NCBI GenBank assembly: GCA_964016875.1
Contig: OZ024730.1
Coordinates: 46,640,943-46,704,942 of the forward strand
Source of the DNA: Fallopia convolvulus
Lineage: Eukaryota; Streptophyta; Magnoliopsida; Caryophyllales; Polygonaceae
DNA: 64,000 nt
Direction: 5' to 3'
In this document: piece after piece, positions 44,390 through 55,023 of the stretch
Layout of the letters: every line of letters starts with the position of its first letter
Numbering within the stretch: position 1 is the first letter of the stretch
The notes under the pieces: generated by a model
What the model was told of the DNA's origin: nothing
Seen by the model: only the letters and a program-made list of their open reading frames with translations
The model's database searches: none
Made by a program: the position numbers and the translations under genes

Positions 44390-46069
44390 TCAATTAGACA
44401 ACGACCTTTGGTCCACCACATCATCTTCCGCCATTTCGACCGCGCACGGATCGACAGGGCTTGCTACCTTCTCGTGTAGGCTGCCTGCATCTACAGCGAG
44501 AATCTGATTCCTCAAATCGGCAATTGTGGAATTGTCTTCGGAGAGGCGATCCTCCAAGATTCCACTCATCGGAACGGTGGCCGCCGGGACAGCCGCTTGA
44601 ACACCAACATCCACCTGCATCTCGGCCGATTGGTTTGAAGTATTAGGGCAATCCACCGTGCTCTGAGTATACACGACAGGATTGAAGGTTGTGGGCATGG
44701 TAATGGATGCCGGCATAGGCACATTCGACCCTCTGGGCCTTTTGGCGGACCCACTGGATTTTTCTGTAGTGGGCTTATCAGAGTTATTTGGGCCTCGCCC
44801 CTTATTTCTTCTTTTTTGAGTCCGTTTCATTATTTGTTGCACGCCCACACGAGCCCCCTGATCAAACATACTTTTCTCTTTAGCAGCCTTTATAGCTGAT
44901 TGCATCAACTTCCCATCTTTTCCCGATGAACTAGCATTACTCTTCTTCACCGGTTCCAATTGTTTGGGGATTCCAACATTCCCATTATTGCCACCAACGG
45001 TGTTATTATTAATTGCAGTAGCAACGTCCACTTTGTCGCTACCAAGGGCCTGGAACCTATTGTCGGCGCCGCCAGCTTGTTGGTTGTTTCCGGCGACTTT
45101 CTGCTTATTCTTAGAATTATTGCGTCTCCGAGGGACCTCCATCCAAGGCCCATGAATAGATACAGAGGACCCCGAAGGACAAGCGTTGCTATCACTCTTG
45201 TTTTGCTCATTAGATTGACCCTGGTGAGGCTCATTCTCGACCTGCTGCTTCCCCTTCTCGGCGGCTTTGGCTTCGGGACAGTTGTGGATGAGATGACCAT
45301 ACAGCCCGCAATGAAAACATATTTGATGCAGCCCCTCGTACTCAAGATAGTATCTTTCATCGTCGAGCAGAATAGTCCCTTTGAGCGGCTGTGTAAGGTC
45401 GACCTCAACGCAAACTTTCGCGAACCTGCACCTGTTCGAAAAAAGGGTTCGAGTGTCCACTTTAATAGGTCTTCCAATGGCAGAGGCCACCTGAAGTAGC
45501 ACATCCTCTTCATAGTAAAGGAGCGGAAGCTTCGCTATACGAACCCAAGCCGGAGAGGTGGAGATAACGTCCGATTCCGGCCGAAAGCTTGGAGACCACG
45601 CTTTGATGATCAGATAGTGCCCAAATAACATCCATGGTCCTCCCGTTAACGCCTTCATGTAGTCCCCTTCGGTCTCGAACTTCACGACATAGTAACTATT
45701 TGGGAGATCTGCCACCATCAATCTCCCTGTCGGCTTCCACAACTCGCGGAGCTTCCTTTCCATCACCTGAAAAGGGACGAAAGTGCCCAGAACCTTGACA
45801 ATGAGCGAGGACTTCCACACCTCCGTCATCGCCGCACGATATTCCGGTGCAGTAGTTATCACCGGCTCCCCTTTAGGACCATTCGGGAACGACACGTTCA
45901 CTTTCCCGGCAAGAAAGAGGGGGTCCATCTTAGGCTTTTGATACCCATATTCGTTGACAACCAAATCCTTCCACGTACGAGGAGGGGGGGCGACGCCCTG
46001 GCCAGCATCAGGTGGAGGAGGGGGAGGCGGCTGCGCAGAGGCAACCACCATGGGGGCGGTATCCGACAT
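44390..46069 (-). CDS. LINE ORF1: RNA-binding protein with DUF4283 and CCHC knuckle, 559 aa
   Basis: The ATG at 46069 (MSDTAPMVVASAQPPP) lies within the element; the frame extends upstream into the flanking repeat, but that part is not LINE. Residues 1-35 are Pro-rich. A DUF4283 domain follows at about 85-165 (VKVLGTFVPFQVMERKLREL, ALTGGPWMLFGHYLIIK), and a zinc knuckle CFHCGLYGHLIHNC near residue 250. The C-terminal half is polar and low-complexity with basic patches (KRTQKRRNKGRG). ORF1 proteins of plant LINEs coat the transcript in ribonucleoprotein particles. Its TGA stop (44392-44390) is followed in the same frame by ORF2, whose ATG lies 27 bp downstream. Confidence 0.9.
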   Translation of the reverse strand: MSDTAPMVVASAQPPPPPPPDAGQGVAPPPRTWKDLVVNEYGYQKPKMDPLFLAGKVNVSFPNGPKGEPVITTAPEYRAAMTEVWKSSLIVKVLGTFVPFQVMERKLRELWKPTGRLMVADLPNSYYVVKFETEGDYMKALTGGPWMLFGHYLIIKAWSPSFRPESDVISTSPAWVRIAKLPLLYYEEDVLLQVASAIGRPIKVDTRTLFSNRCRFAKVCVEVDLTQPLKGTILLDDERYYLEYEGLHQICFHCGLYGHLIHNCPEAKAAEKGKQQVENEPHQGQSNEQNKSDSNACPSGSSVSIHGPWMEVPRRRNNSKNKQKVAGNNQQAGGADNRFQALGSDKVDVATAINNNTVGGNNGNVGIPKQLEPVKKSNASSSGKDGKLMQSAIKAAKEKSMFDQGARVGVQQIMKRTQKRRNKGRGPNNSDKPTTEKSSGSAKRPRGSNVPMPASITMPTTFNPVVYTQSTVDCPNTSNQSAEMQVDVGVQAAVPAATVPMSGILEDRLSEDNSTIADLRNQILAVDAGSLHEKVASPVDPCAVEMAEDDVVDQRSLSN

Positions 46070-46102
46070 GAGAGAACAAGACAAGTAGATGAGGTTGCAG
46101 CA

Positions 46103-47691
46103 TAAGCCGAAAAATTTTACATCAACCAAACACCCCTTACCCACCTTCTCTGATTCATATTCCGAACCCAAAACCTTCAGTCAAGCATCCAAATTACCTG
46201 AATGGCAGAATGCTATGCAAAATGAATATGATGCCCTTTTACGTAATGGGACTTGGACAATTGTCCCGCGCCCTTGTAATACTAACATTGTTGGCTGTAA
46301 GTGGGTGTACAGGATAGAACGGAAAGCTGATGGCTCCATTGAGCGTTACAAAGCAAGATTGGTTGCCAAAGGCTATAATCAGGAGGAGGGTATTGATTAT
46401 TTTGACACCTTCAGTCCCGTTATTAAGCCTACTACTATTCGAATTGTGTTATCTATTGCACTGCAACAATCTTGGCCTATTCGGCAAGTTGACATTAATA
46501 ATGCTTTTCTCAATGGAGATCTTTCCGAGCAGGTTTATATGGCTCAACCTCCAGGATTTGTTGACAGTAATAGGCCTAATCATGTCTGCTTGCTTCGGAA
46601 AGCTCTATATGGTCTTAAACAGGCACCTCGGGCATGGTTTACTAAGCTTCGGCAGTTCCTACTTCTTCATGGTTTTCGATCTTGTCGTTCTGATACGTCA
46701 CTCTTTGTTCGACGGAAAGGTCAATTTGTACTCTACATTCTCGTCTATGTTGATGATCTCCTTGTAACTGGTTCGGCTGCCACAGAAATTGATCATTTTA
46801 TTCGGCTTCTGAATCGGACGTTCACTCTGCGAGATCTTGGCGAGCTGCACTATTTCCTTGGCCTCGAAGTTATTCGGCATTCTGATTGTTTCATCCTTTC
46901 CCAACAGAAGTACATCCGTGATTTACTTGAGCGGAACAAAATGAGCGATGCTAAGCCAATTTCGTTCCCCTGCTGAACCGACTTCTCGTCTGCAACGCTC
47001 AGGTGATCCTCTAGATGATCCGTCTCTTTATCGCAGTATTGTTGGTGCCTTACAGTATGCTACTATTACTCGTCCCGAGATTTCATATGCTGTTAATAGA
47101 GTCTGTCAGTATATGCATGCACCTACTGAGTCTCATTGGTCTGCTGTTAAACGCATTTTGCGTTATCTGAAAGGCTCTATTACGCATGGCTTAATAATTC
47201 GGCCACCTACTGATGATCGATTGGTGGCTTACTGTGATGCTGGTTGGGCTTCTGATGGAGATGACTGTCGCTCTCAACATGGTTTTGCCATTTATTATGG
47301 TGGTAATTTGATTAGTTGGTCTTCAAAGAAGCAACATGTGGTCGCTAAGTCTAGTACTGAGGCTGAATACAAAGCCATTGCATTTACTTCTACTGAGTTG
47401 ATTTGGATACAACAGCTTCTGTATGAGCTACAGGCTCCCTTGCATCGGCCTCCTATTATTCTATGTGACAATTTAAGTGCTACTTATATGTCTGCAAATC
47501 TCGTCTTTCATCAGCGCTCAAAGCATATTAAGATTGACTACTATTTTGTTCGTGAGCAAGTTGAAGACGGATCTCTCATTGTTCGCCATGTCAGGGCTCA
47601 TGATCAAACCGCTGACATTTTTACAAAAGCTATTGGCACTGCTCGCTTCATACAATTGCGGTCCAAGCTTCATGTTTGCAATCCACCATGA
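46103..47691 (+). pseudogene. Duplicated 3' half of the Copia polyprotein
   Basis: Carries the reverse transcriptase (YVDDLLVTG near 46,750) and RNase H blocks with the same frameshift as the left copy. It is not an independent element: it has no 5' LTR, gag, protease or integrase, and arose with the duplication. An apparent ATG at 46,089 joins LINE leader sequence to it by chance. Confidence 0.9.
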
Positions 47692-47709
47692 GCTTGTGGG
47701 GGGGGGGGG

Positions 47710-47850
47710 TATTAGGATATACAATATCTTTGTAAATCTTTTGATATCTTTATCTTGTAGCCCAAGTAAGATAAGATCAATTGGTTCAAGATATTTTGTA
47801 TATATACCTTATGATAATTCAATAGAAGTACATACTTTCACACAATTATA
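47710..47850 (+). repeat. Duplicated copy of the Copia 3' LTR
   Basis: 141 bp, same as 39,627-39,767, again preceded by a 12-G polypurine tract and followed by ATACC (47851-47855). Confidence 0.92.
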
Positions 47851-48453
47851 ATACCAATCAATTTGAGTTTTGAGCTTTTGTAAGGGTCAGATCCTACTTT
47901 TGTAGACCCTTGCCTGATCTCATACCAAACGAATCATTAATTTAAGTCATAAGTTAAGAAAAAACCTCAACTTATTAATCAATTTGAGTCAGAAGTTGAG
48001 GAAAGCCTTAGATTTCTCAAATAAGACGAGTATGATTTTCTAGTATCGCCTCACTACTTATGATTTGAATCTAGTTGGTCTTTAGATTTGCACCAAATTT
48101 AGTTAGAGGACCCAATAATGTACGTGTATAGTATTTACATATACTATAGTCTAAAGTACGTACGTAGTTGGGTAAAAGTGGGTGTAAAATTGCAGATAAA
48201 GTGGGGGAGTGTTCAGATCGAGTTGCATGAGGATTGCACGGGTGGTTCCATTTACAAGCAAAGCCAATTTTTCTTTTTTTTTTTGGTAGAAAGCGAAGCC
48301 AATTTTTCTGGTTAAAGCAAAAAGACACCCTAAATCAAATTAGACATGTGATGTGAGTGGCCGGGGCTCAATCATCTATATCTATTCATCTCTCTCTCCC
48401 TCTATACATGCCAATATAAAACAGATAATGGACGTACAAAGTTAAAATATTTA

Positions 48454-49790
48454 GAGCATGTGCATTGTGCATCCAAGAGGATTGTAAATTCTTTTTTGTT
48501 TTTCTCTCTTTCTCTCCTTTTGACACCTCATTTTCTCTATCATTCACATTACTTTTCACTTTTTCTTTCCTCCTTCTCTTCCTCTTTTTCTATTTTCCCC
48601 CACAACAAAGGGTATCCCCTTTCACTTCTCCTCTCCTACTTTCTACCTATTTTATATCATATACATTAATTATATTTACTTAAATAATTTAGATTTAAGA
48701 TAATAAATTATATTTATTATTACAAATAAATTAATTACATATGTTAATTATATTTACAAATTACCTATGTTAATTAAATTATAATTAAAATATATTTACT
48801 AATTACCTATGTTAATTAAATATAATAAATTATATTTACTAATTACTTATGTTAATTAAAGTTCTTTAATCAAATAAATTATATTTACTTAAATAATTTG
48901 GATTTAAGATAATATAAACTAATTACAAATTAAAAAAATAAATTTAATTAACATTAAGACAATTTCAAACAAAATTATAAATTGCAAAAAAAATACAAAA
49001 TAAAAATAACGTTAAACATAAATAATAAAGCGTTGTTGCCATATAAATTTAATCTAAATCTAAATCCGATGTCAAACTTTGAAACTTCTCTCATATGTTA
49101 TCCACCAAATCGTTCTTTAGAGCCACATGCATTTATTTATTCCGAAACCCCTCTCTTCTAGCCATGAATCTTCTTCGATTTCGATCATTATCGTCCACGT
49201 GTCACAGTGAATGTCTCATTATCATTCCGAAACTCATTGTGCATGATGATAATTGGCCTTGGTTGATTACCAAACATTTGTATCATGGCTTGAACTTGAT
49301 CCAAATTAAATGTATTTGGATTATATTATGTGTTTGAGTTATTTGGATTTTTATTGTGGTTATCCATGGAAGATAGTAGTAGTAGTGAACGAGAGAAAGA
49401 AAAGCTAAGATGAATTTGTGAATGACCCAACAATATTAGACTCTATTTATAGATAATAAAAAATTATTAAAATTGATTAATTTATTTTTTTTTAAAAATA
49501 TCAACATTAATTATTATTTTGTTGGAAATATATTTAATGTTAGGTTGAAATGAAATAAATGAAGTTAGTTGAAAGTTGAATACATGTGTCAAATTGTGAT
49601 TGGATGAATGTTCCTCTTTGGACACAAGAGCCAAAGCACTCATTCCTCTATGGAAGGAGGATTACTCCCATTCCTCTCCCATTCCTCCTTAAAAGGAGAT
49701 TCCTCTTTCAATTTTTACAACCAAGAGGAGCTTCTCTTTGAGGAGAGAGAGTGCAAAGAGGAGGTTGATTCCTCTTGGTTGCACATACTC
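48454..49790. mobile_element. PIF/Harbinger-type DNA transposon derivative
   Basis: The ends are related inverted repeats: GAGCATGTGCATTGTGCATCCAAGAGG at the left and, on the minus strand, GAGTATGTGCAACCAAGAGG at the right. Both are flanked by TTA (48451-48453 and 49791-49793), the target duplication of PIF/Harbinger. The interior is very AT-rich and has no transposase DDE domain. Confidence 0.65.
49150..49367 (-). pseudogene. N-terminal remnant of a Harbinger-associated ORF
   Basis: Minus-strand ATG at 49367 gives MDNHNKNPNNSNT, a stop, and then in the same frame LDQVQAMIQMFGN. Asn-rich starts like this are common in the accessory (Myb/SANT-like) ORF of plant PIF/Harbinger elements. It is too short and broken to be sure. 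Confidence 0.35.
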
Positions 49791-50760
49791 TTATGCTACT
49801 ACGTTTGTGAAAGTATTGCAAGTGATATCGAAACACACACACATACACTACACACCCCTATCTTTTTCTTCATGTAATATAGATAGACCTCTAGAATTTT
49901 CCGTTTCCATATGTTTTTCTTTTTCTTTTTACGTGCAATTAGGTTCCTTCATAGGTGCTAGATTATTCGATCGAATAAGATGATCAGACGAGTCTCTTTA
50001 AAAGGGACTTCTTTCATCAGCTAGAGAGTGTAACATCAGAATCTGTCAAGTGGCCAGTGAGTTAGAAATCAGAAATTTATTTTTGTATTAAAGATTTGTT
50101 TGCTAAGCATGAATGACATAACAGTCATAATGTAAAGAGAAGTTATCCCATATTAATACAATATTAATACAATATTAATATAGATGCCTGAATAATTGCC
50201 GCACTTGACACTAAATAGGTTTTATGTTGCATTTCTCATCTATTCGAGTTCTTCTACAGCATCAAACAAATGTATTAGGTAGAAATGCTAGAGACATAGA
50301 AATTCTATATTTGTCAATGGAATAGAGCCGGTGAACCATTAATCATATTCACAAACTCAAGTTGAAATCTGAATTAAATGTAACTCACAATAACTCAAGC
50401 AAGTACCATCAAGTTGAGCTGCAAAACCCAAATAACAGTTGAAACCTAATTAAATCAGATCTAATTACACATAGAGAGTTGATGAGCTAAGAAAATTGTT
50501 ATTTTTATAACCACTAAGAGACATGTATCATTTCAAAAGCTAGTCATACACAGATAATGCTTGTATTCAGTATAATAAAATCCGATCTTTCTGTTTCCAT
50601 ATAAATTGACTACGAGGTGCGCAAGGCCAAAATGTCTGGCCCAAATTGTCTGGTCCATCTGCTTTTAAATATTAGAAGCCCAGCTCAAGCTTAATCCATA
50701 TGGCCAAAATTAGGTTGACGGACCCAAAATTCAGTAAAATATGTGCCCAACCTAGTGGAG
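49791..50760. other. Intergenic DNA
   Basis: A triplet of AATATTAATAC units lies near 50,150-50,180. No gene, RNA or element is recognised. Confidence 0.4.
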
Positions 50761-52302
50761 TAGAGGTGGGTTGGGTTCCACGGGAACGCCGAGAACCGGA
50801 ATCGTAACTGAACCGGTATACCCCCAGGCCCGATTCCCCCCTGGGTGGAACCGGAGAGCCGGCGGTTCCTCCGGTTCCGAACCGGCACTTGGAACCGCGA
50901 CCACGGTTTCCAAAACAAAATGTCTTAAGACATTCTGTTTTGGCTACCCGCTATTGCGAAAACTAGCCGTTGTGGCCGCGATCGCGGGTTTAGCTACCGC
51001 GGTCGAGGTTTTAACTAGCCATTAGAACCACGGTCGCTGTTTTAAAAACCGCGGTCCCGGTTGCTTTTCCAATGACTATATTCCAACGGTCAAATGGATT
51101 CCGGCGGTTAAATGAATTCCAACGCCTATTTTCCTTCCATTTATCCATATATATACCATATTTCACCTTTAATTTCATTCACACCAATCTCATACTCTCT
51201 TATCTCTCTCTACTACTCTCATAATTCTACAAGCTTCCAAGTTGCAAATCTCTTCTTAAATTTCTTATCTACTTCTTACTACTTTCCTTCCTAATCTTTT
51301 TGAAACATGGAACACCAAGGTCAAGGATTTATTGATTTGTTGGCCGAGGCGAGCAATTTTATGGCGATATTGGTGGTTCACAATTGAAAGTCAAATGAAT
51401 CCTAATCCTTATCAATCACAACCACCTTATCCTCATATGCGTATGCCTATTCCTCCACAATATTCCCCTTTTGCTCCTATTCATAATTAACCAATGTCCA
51501 CAAGGACACGAGGAGGGCGATGAGGAGGACAACGACGAGGATGATGATGATGAGGGGCATCTACAATCAACCAAAGAGCAAAGGAGTCGAAATCCGACAA
51601 TTTCACGAAGTACTTCACCAAAGGCAATGTATTGGATGCAAATGACCGATATGTGTTAGATTCCGGGGACCGAAAGAACGGGTGACGTGTCGGGGGATTT
51701 TTACCACTTAGCATATAAAGTAGGGACCCACCTTCTAACCCAAAAGCTTAAGCCATTGTGTAGGGTTTCACCTTTCCTATATATGCTAGTGGATTTTGTA
51801 ATGTGTTCTCGATCATCCAACACGCCCCTTCAAGTGGTAACTAGCCTGGCCTAGTTAGCACTTGAACATTTTTTTTCTTGACGTATCTATCATTCTCATT
51901 CTCTTTATAGCTAGTCCGCTTTCTGTTTTGACGGATTATTAGCGTCTCATTCTCTTTTAACTATATATCCGTTTTTACCAGGAAAACCGAACCCGTAGTG
52001 AACCGGCTCTGATACCATGTTATATTCCGGGGGTGACGTGTCGGAGGTTTTTACCACTTAGCATATAAAGTCGGGATCCACCTTTTAACCCAAAAGCTTA
52101 AGCCATTGGGTAGGGTTTCACCTTTCCTATATATGCTAGTGGATTTTGTAATGTGTTCTCAATGTGGGACTCATTTTTTATCATCCAACAATATGTTGTC
52201 AAGTGCAACTATTGTAACTCGAAGTACACTTGGAGGCGCAATGGAGGTTATGGCGCCTTGAACAAGCATTTGAAGGCAAAACAAGGACAAGTTGGGTATG
52301 TG
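50761..52302 (+). pseudogene. hAT-like element remnant with BED zinc finger, split by a TRIM
   Basis: The left end TAGAGGTGGGTTGGGTTCC at 50761 and the following GGAACCG/CGGTTCC-rich 300 bp look like a hAT terminal and subterminal region. An ATG at 51307 starts a short frame that soon stops. Near 51,530 is an Asp/Glu-rich stretch, then FTKYFTKGNVLDANDRY, which after removing the TRIM continues as VVKCNYCNSKYTW and GGYGALNKHLK (52,195-52,280): a BED finger with its Cys pair and first His. The catalytic domain and right end are missing. Confidence 0.55.
51654..52190 (-). mobile_element. TRIM inserted in the BED-finger sequence
   Basis: LTRs 51654-51822 and 52018-52190 both run TGTTA(G/T)ATTCCGG...ATCATCCAACA. 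On the minus strand the primer-binding site TGGTATCAGAGCC (52017-52005) directly follows the 5' LTR, and a purine tract GAAGGGGCG lies before the 3' LTR. Flanks are ATATG on both sides (51649-51653 and 52191-52195). The 195-bp interior is non-coding. Complete TRIM, 537 bp. Confidence 0.88.
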
Positions 52303-53434
52303 ATAGGCGTGAAATGGTCGTGCAAATCACGTCTATGCAAAAGAGTCCTAACAATCCTAAAGGCTGTAGTCTTAGGGAAGTAAGGGTCGAATCCGCAAGG
52401 AGGTTGGTTTATCTTTTTATGTTAATTTTATGTCAATTAAAGTAAAAGGGGGTTTTATGAATTAAACTACTATCTAGCATGCAAAAACTAATAAAGAAAT
52501 TAAAGTTGGAGTTTTATCAAATTAGGGAAAATACTTAGTCAACCAGAAATCCACATTCGTATGACAAGTTGATCATAGATTTCACTCAATATCGCATGCA
52601 TATGGAATTCCAATTCCTTTTCAAAGATAATTAATACCACAACCAGATACTATCAATCCTAACTAATTGAATAACCTTGAAACTATCAAGATTCAATTCA
52701 AAAACAACATTAATAATCAGGATACAATTCTAGCATAAAACAACTAGCTTTTAAACTAGAATGCAATTAAACTCTCTTCTGCAATAGACTAGCACAACCA
52801 GATACTAGTACAATGCAGTTTGCTACTATGAAATAGAGAAACTCAACCAGTAATTTCTCTAGATCTAGCAATTGAGATTCAATAACAACAACCCTAGAAA
52901 TTGTTGAAATCAATCACATAAACACTTCAATCAAGAGAGTAAAATAGTTCCATGTATTAAATAAAGTAGGAATCTCACAACTGAAAGGCAAACGATGCTT
53001 CAAACTGTCTGACTAAGCAAAAGAACTTAGTTTTCCATGAAAGGCTAAGAACTCAAAGTCTGAAAGAAAAATATGATAATGATGAATGAGAGGTGAAACT
53101 CTCAAAACCCTAATATATAAACTAGGTCTAAAACGTCTATCCAAAAATACATAAATCTCGGATTAAAGCTGACAAAAATAGACTAATAGAAATAAAACAC
53201 GTGTCGCACTTGGAATACGCGGATGTCAGAGGCGGCGGGCGCCGCCTGGCCGGCTGCGGTCGCCGCCAGCACCAGAACGCCAATCTTTTCTTCGTCTTCA
53301 GTCCAGCTTTAATCCAAAAGTACATATCTTCGGGTCTTCCTCTTCCTAGCTGTAAATAGCATATAAAACACCTAAAAATACTATAAACCCATGTTAAAAC
53401 TCCTCCTAAATACACAATATATTTGTGTATATCA
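52303..53434 (-). repeat. LTR of an Athila/Tat-type Gypsy element
   Basis: Bounded by TGATAGGCGTG at the left and TATATCA at the right (plus strand). Just beyond, AACTCCCCCACACTT (53435 on) is on the minus strand the polypurine tract AAGTGTGGGGGAGTT. So this is the 3' LTR of a minus-strand element. A truncated inverted relative lies at 57,389-58,163, aligned through GGTTGTGCTAGTC, CCAGCTTTA and TTTAGACCTAG. Confidence 0.65.
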
Positions 53435-54600
53435 AACTCCCCCACACTTGAATCTCACTCGTCCCTGAGTGACTCAGAATACCACCACTCATAAAAACTA
53501 TAATCCCTGGATCATCAAAATGCAAAGAAGCTTACAAAGAGGAATAAAAGCATTCTCATGCAAGCTAAACACCCAACCTAAACAACAATATATATAGCAA
53601 ATAATCTCTAACCACCTACTCTACTCAACATAACTGAGCAAATCATCATCAACATCAAGCCAACATCATGCTCAACTCAACCCATCAAACAACCAATCTA
53701 CTATTCTAACACATTAAGCAATAAACCACCAGCAACAAACCACCACACAAGTCCATCAAAAAACATCATTAAAGGGAATTAAAGTCTCCATAAATCTACA
53801 CCTTATTCCTCCAAAGGAAAACCTACCCAAAACACTCCTATACTCCACTTCTTATGTCTGCTGCGCCGGTAAAAGATAGTCCTAAAACACTCTTTTTTTC
53901 ACTCATTTTGCTTAGGTGCCTTTTCAGGTTTTCACCTAACACTCTTTTCATTTTTTCAATAATGGACTCACCAACTCACACCACTCTGATCTATTTTTGC
54001 CAAGGCCTAGTGCCTGCCAGATTACCTGCTTATTACCTAGACCGTCCTTTCGGGTTTTTTGTCTATCCCAGGATTTAATTTGCCTTTTTTCAATTTTTAT
54101 GGCTTTTTTTATTTATTTTTATAACATATCAATAGAAATATAATTCCAACTCCCCCACACTTAGAACACACATTGTCCTCAAAGACAAATTAAAATAAAG
54201 GGAAAGTAGAGAAAAATATCACTATTGATCAAAAGGTGGTGGTGGTGGTGGACACTGTGGGTAGTTAGGATATGAGGGGTATGTGGGCTACATGCCCTGG
54301 AAAAACTGAGCATGCTGCTGAAAATAGCTAGTCTCCTGCTGAAAGAACTGAGACTGATCTTGGTGGAACTGGTGGATCCGGTCTATAGAAGTAGACAAAA
54401 CAGACTACTGAGTGAAAATCTCTTCTTTACGGACCGAAAGTCTGCTCATCTGGCGCATCATATCATCCTGCAAGCTCAGACCAGAGTCAACTCCAGAAGT
54501 ACAAGGAAAATCCACATCAGGGGCATCCTCATGCATAACTGTGTCGTCCTGAGGAATAGTCTCTGGAATAGGTTGTGAAGTAGATTTTCGTAAAATTAAT
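53435..54600 (-). pseudogene. Internal remnant of the Athila/Tat-type element
   Basis: Mostly non-coding 3' sequence of the minus-strand element, with a second CTCCCCCACACTT near 54,151. Frames at 54,230-54,640 (SQPIPETIPQDDTVMHEDAP; a Gln/Pro-rich tail) look like the end of a gag- or extra-ORF product. No RT or integrase is present. Sequence after about 54,600 is unrelated AT-rich DNA. Confidence 0.45.
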
Positions 54601-55023
54601 ACAAAATTATTATTGTTAATATTTGATTTTCGTTTTCTAAACAATCTTTATAAACAAGTCATGGTTATCTTTGAAATTTATAACACATATAAATTTTAAT
54701 TTTTTAATTTGATTTCAAAAAATAAAATAATTTCTGTACATGGTATATGATAAACTAGTTTTTATTATTAGAAAAATCTTTGTTATAGTGAGGCCTACTA
54801 CTTTTTTTTATTTCCATTTGTATTATTACAATTTTAATTCTATTTCACCCAAAAAAAGTTATATTTATATTTTCTTTCAAATATTTTCATTACTATTCAT
54901 AAAACATTATATATATAATCACTACTTACAATATTATTGGTCCCTAATATCAATTTTAGAAGAGGGTCCCTCCAAAAGTATGAAAAAACACCAAGAGTCA
55001 TGTGGAAGATAACGGTCCTATTC
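54601..55023. other. AT-rich spacer
   Basis: No gene or element is recognised. Confidence 0.4.

Larger units (their letters stand above)
40202..46102 (-). mobile_element. Full-length L1-type LINE with both ORFs open
   Basis: On the minus strand the element begins at 46102 with only ~33 bp before the ORF1 ATG, contains two uninterrupted ORFs and ends with a very short 3' UTR and a polyA tail (T-run 40191-40211 on the plus strand). Instead of the usual 5-20 bp target duplication it is bracketed by direct repeats of 2,182 bp (38020-40201 and 46103-48284). Open ORFs, intact tail and identical flanks all suggest a very young insertion. The exact 3' border within the T-run is ambiguous by about 10 bp. 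Confidence 0.9.
46103..48284 (+). repeat. Right copy of the 2,182-bp direct repeat
   Basis: Same length and, as far as I can see, same sequence as 38,020-40,201. It starts exactly at the LINE 5' end and is followed by GGTAGAAAGCGAAGCC, which is the natural continuation of the flank. It contains a second copy of the Copia RT/RNase H part and 3' LTR. Confidence 0.93.

Noticed and set aside
46089..46976. 295-codon frame starting in the LINE leader
   Set aside because: Chance fusion of LINE 5' leader with the duplicated Copia RT segment; not a gene.
46103..47850. A second independent Copia element
   Set aside because: Constant 8,083-bp offset to 38,020-39,767 and no 5' part show it is a copy made with the LINE-flanking duplication.
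51112..51294. 60-codon Tyr/Ser-rich frame
   Set aside because: Leader-like T/C-rich sequence before the hAT-like ATG; low complexity, no resemblance.
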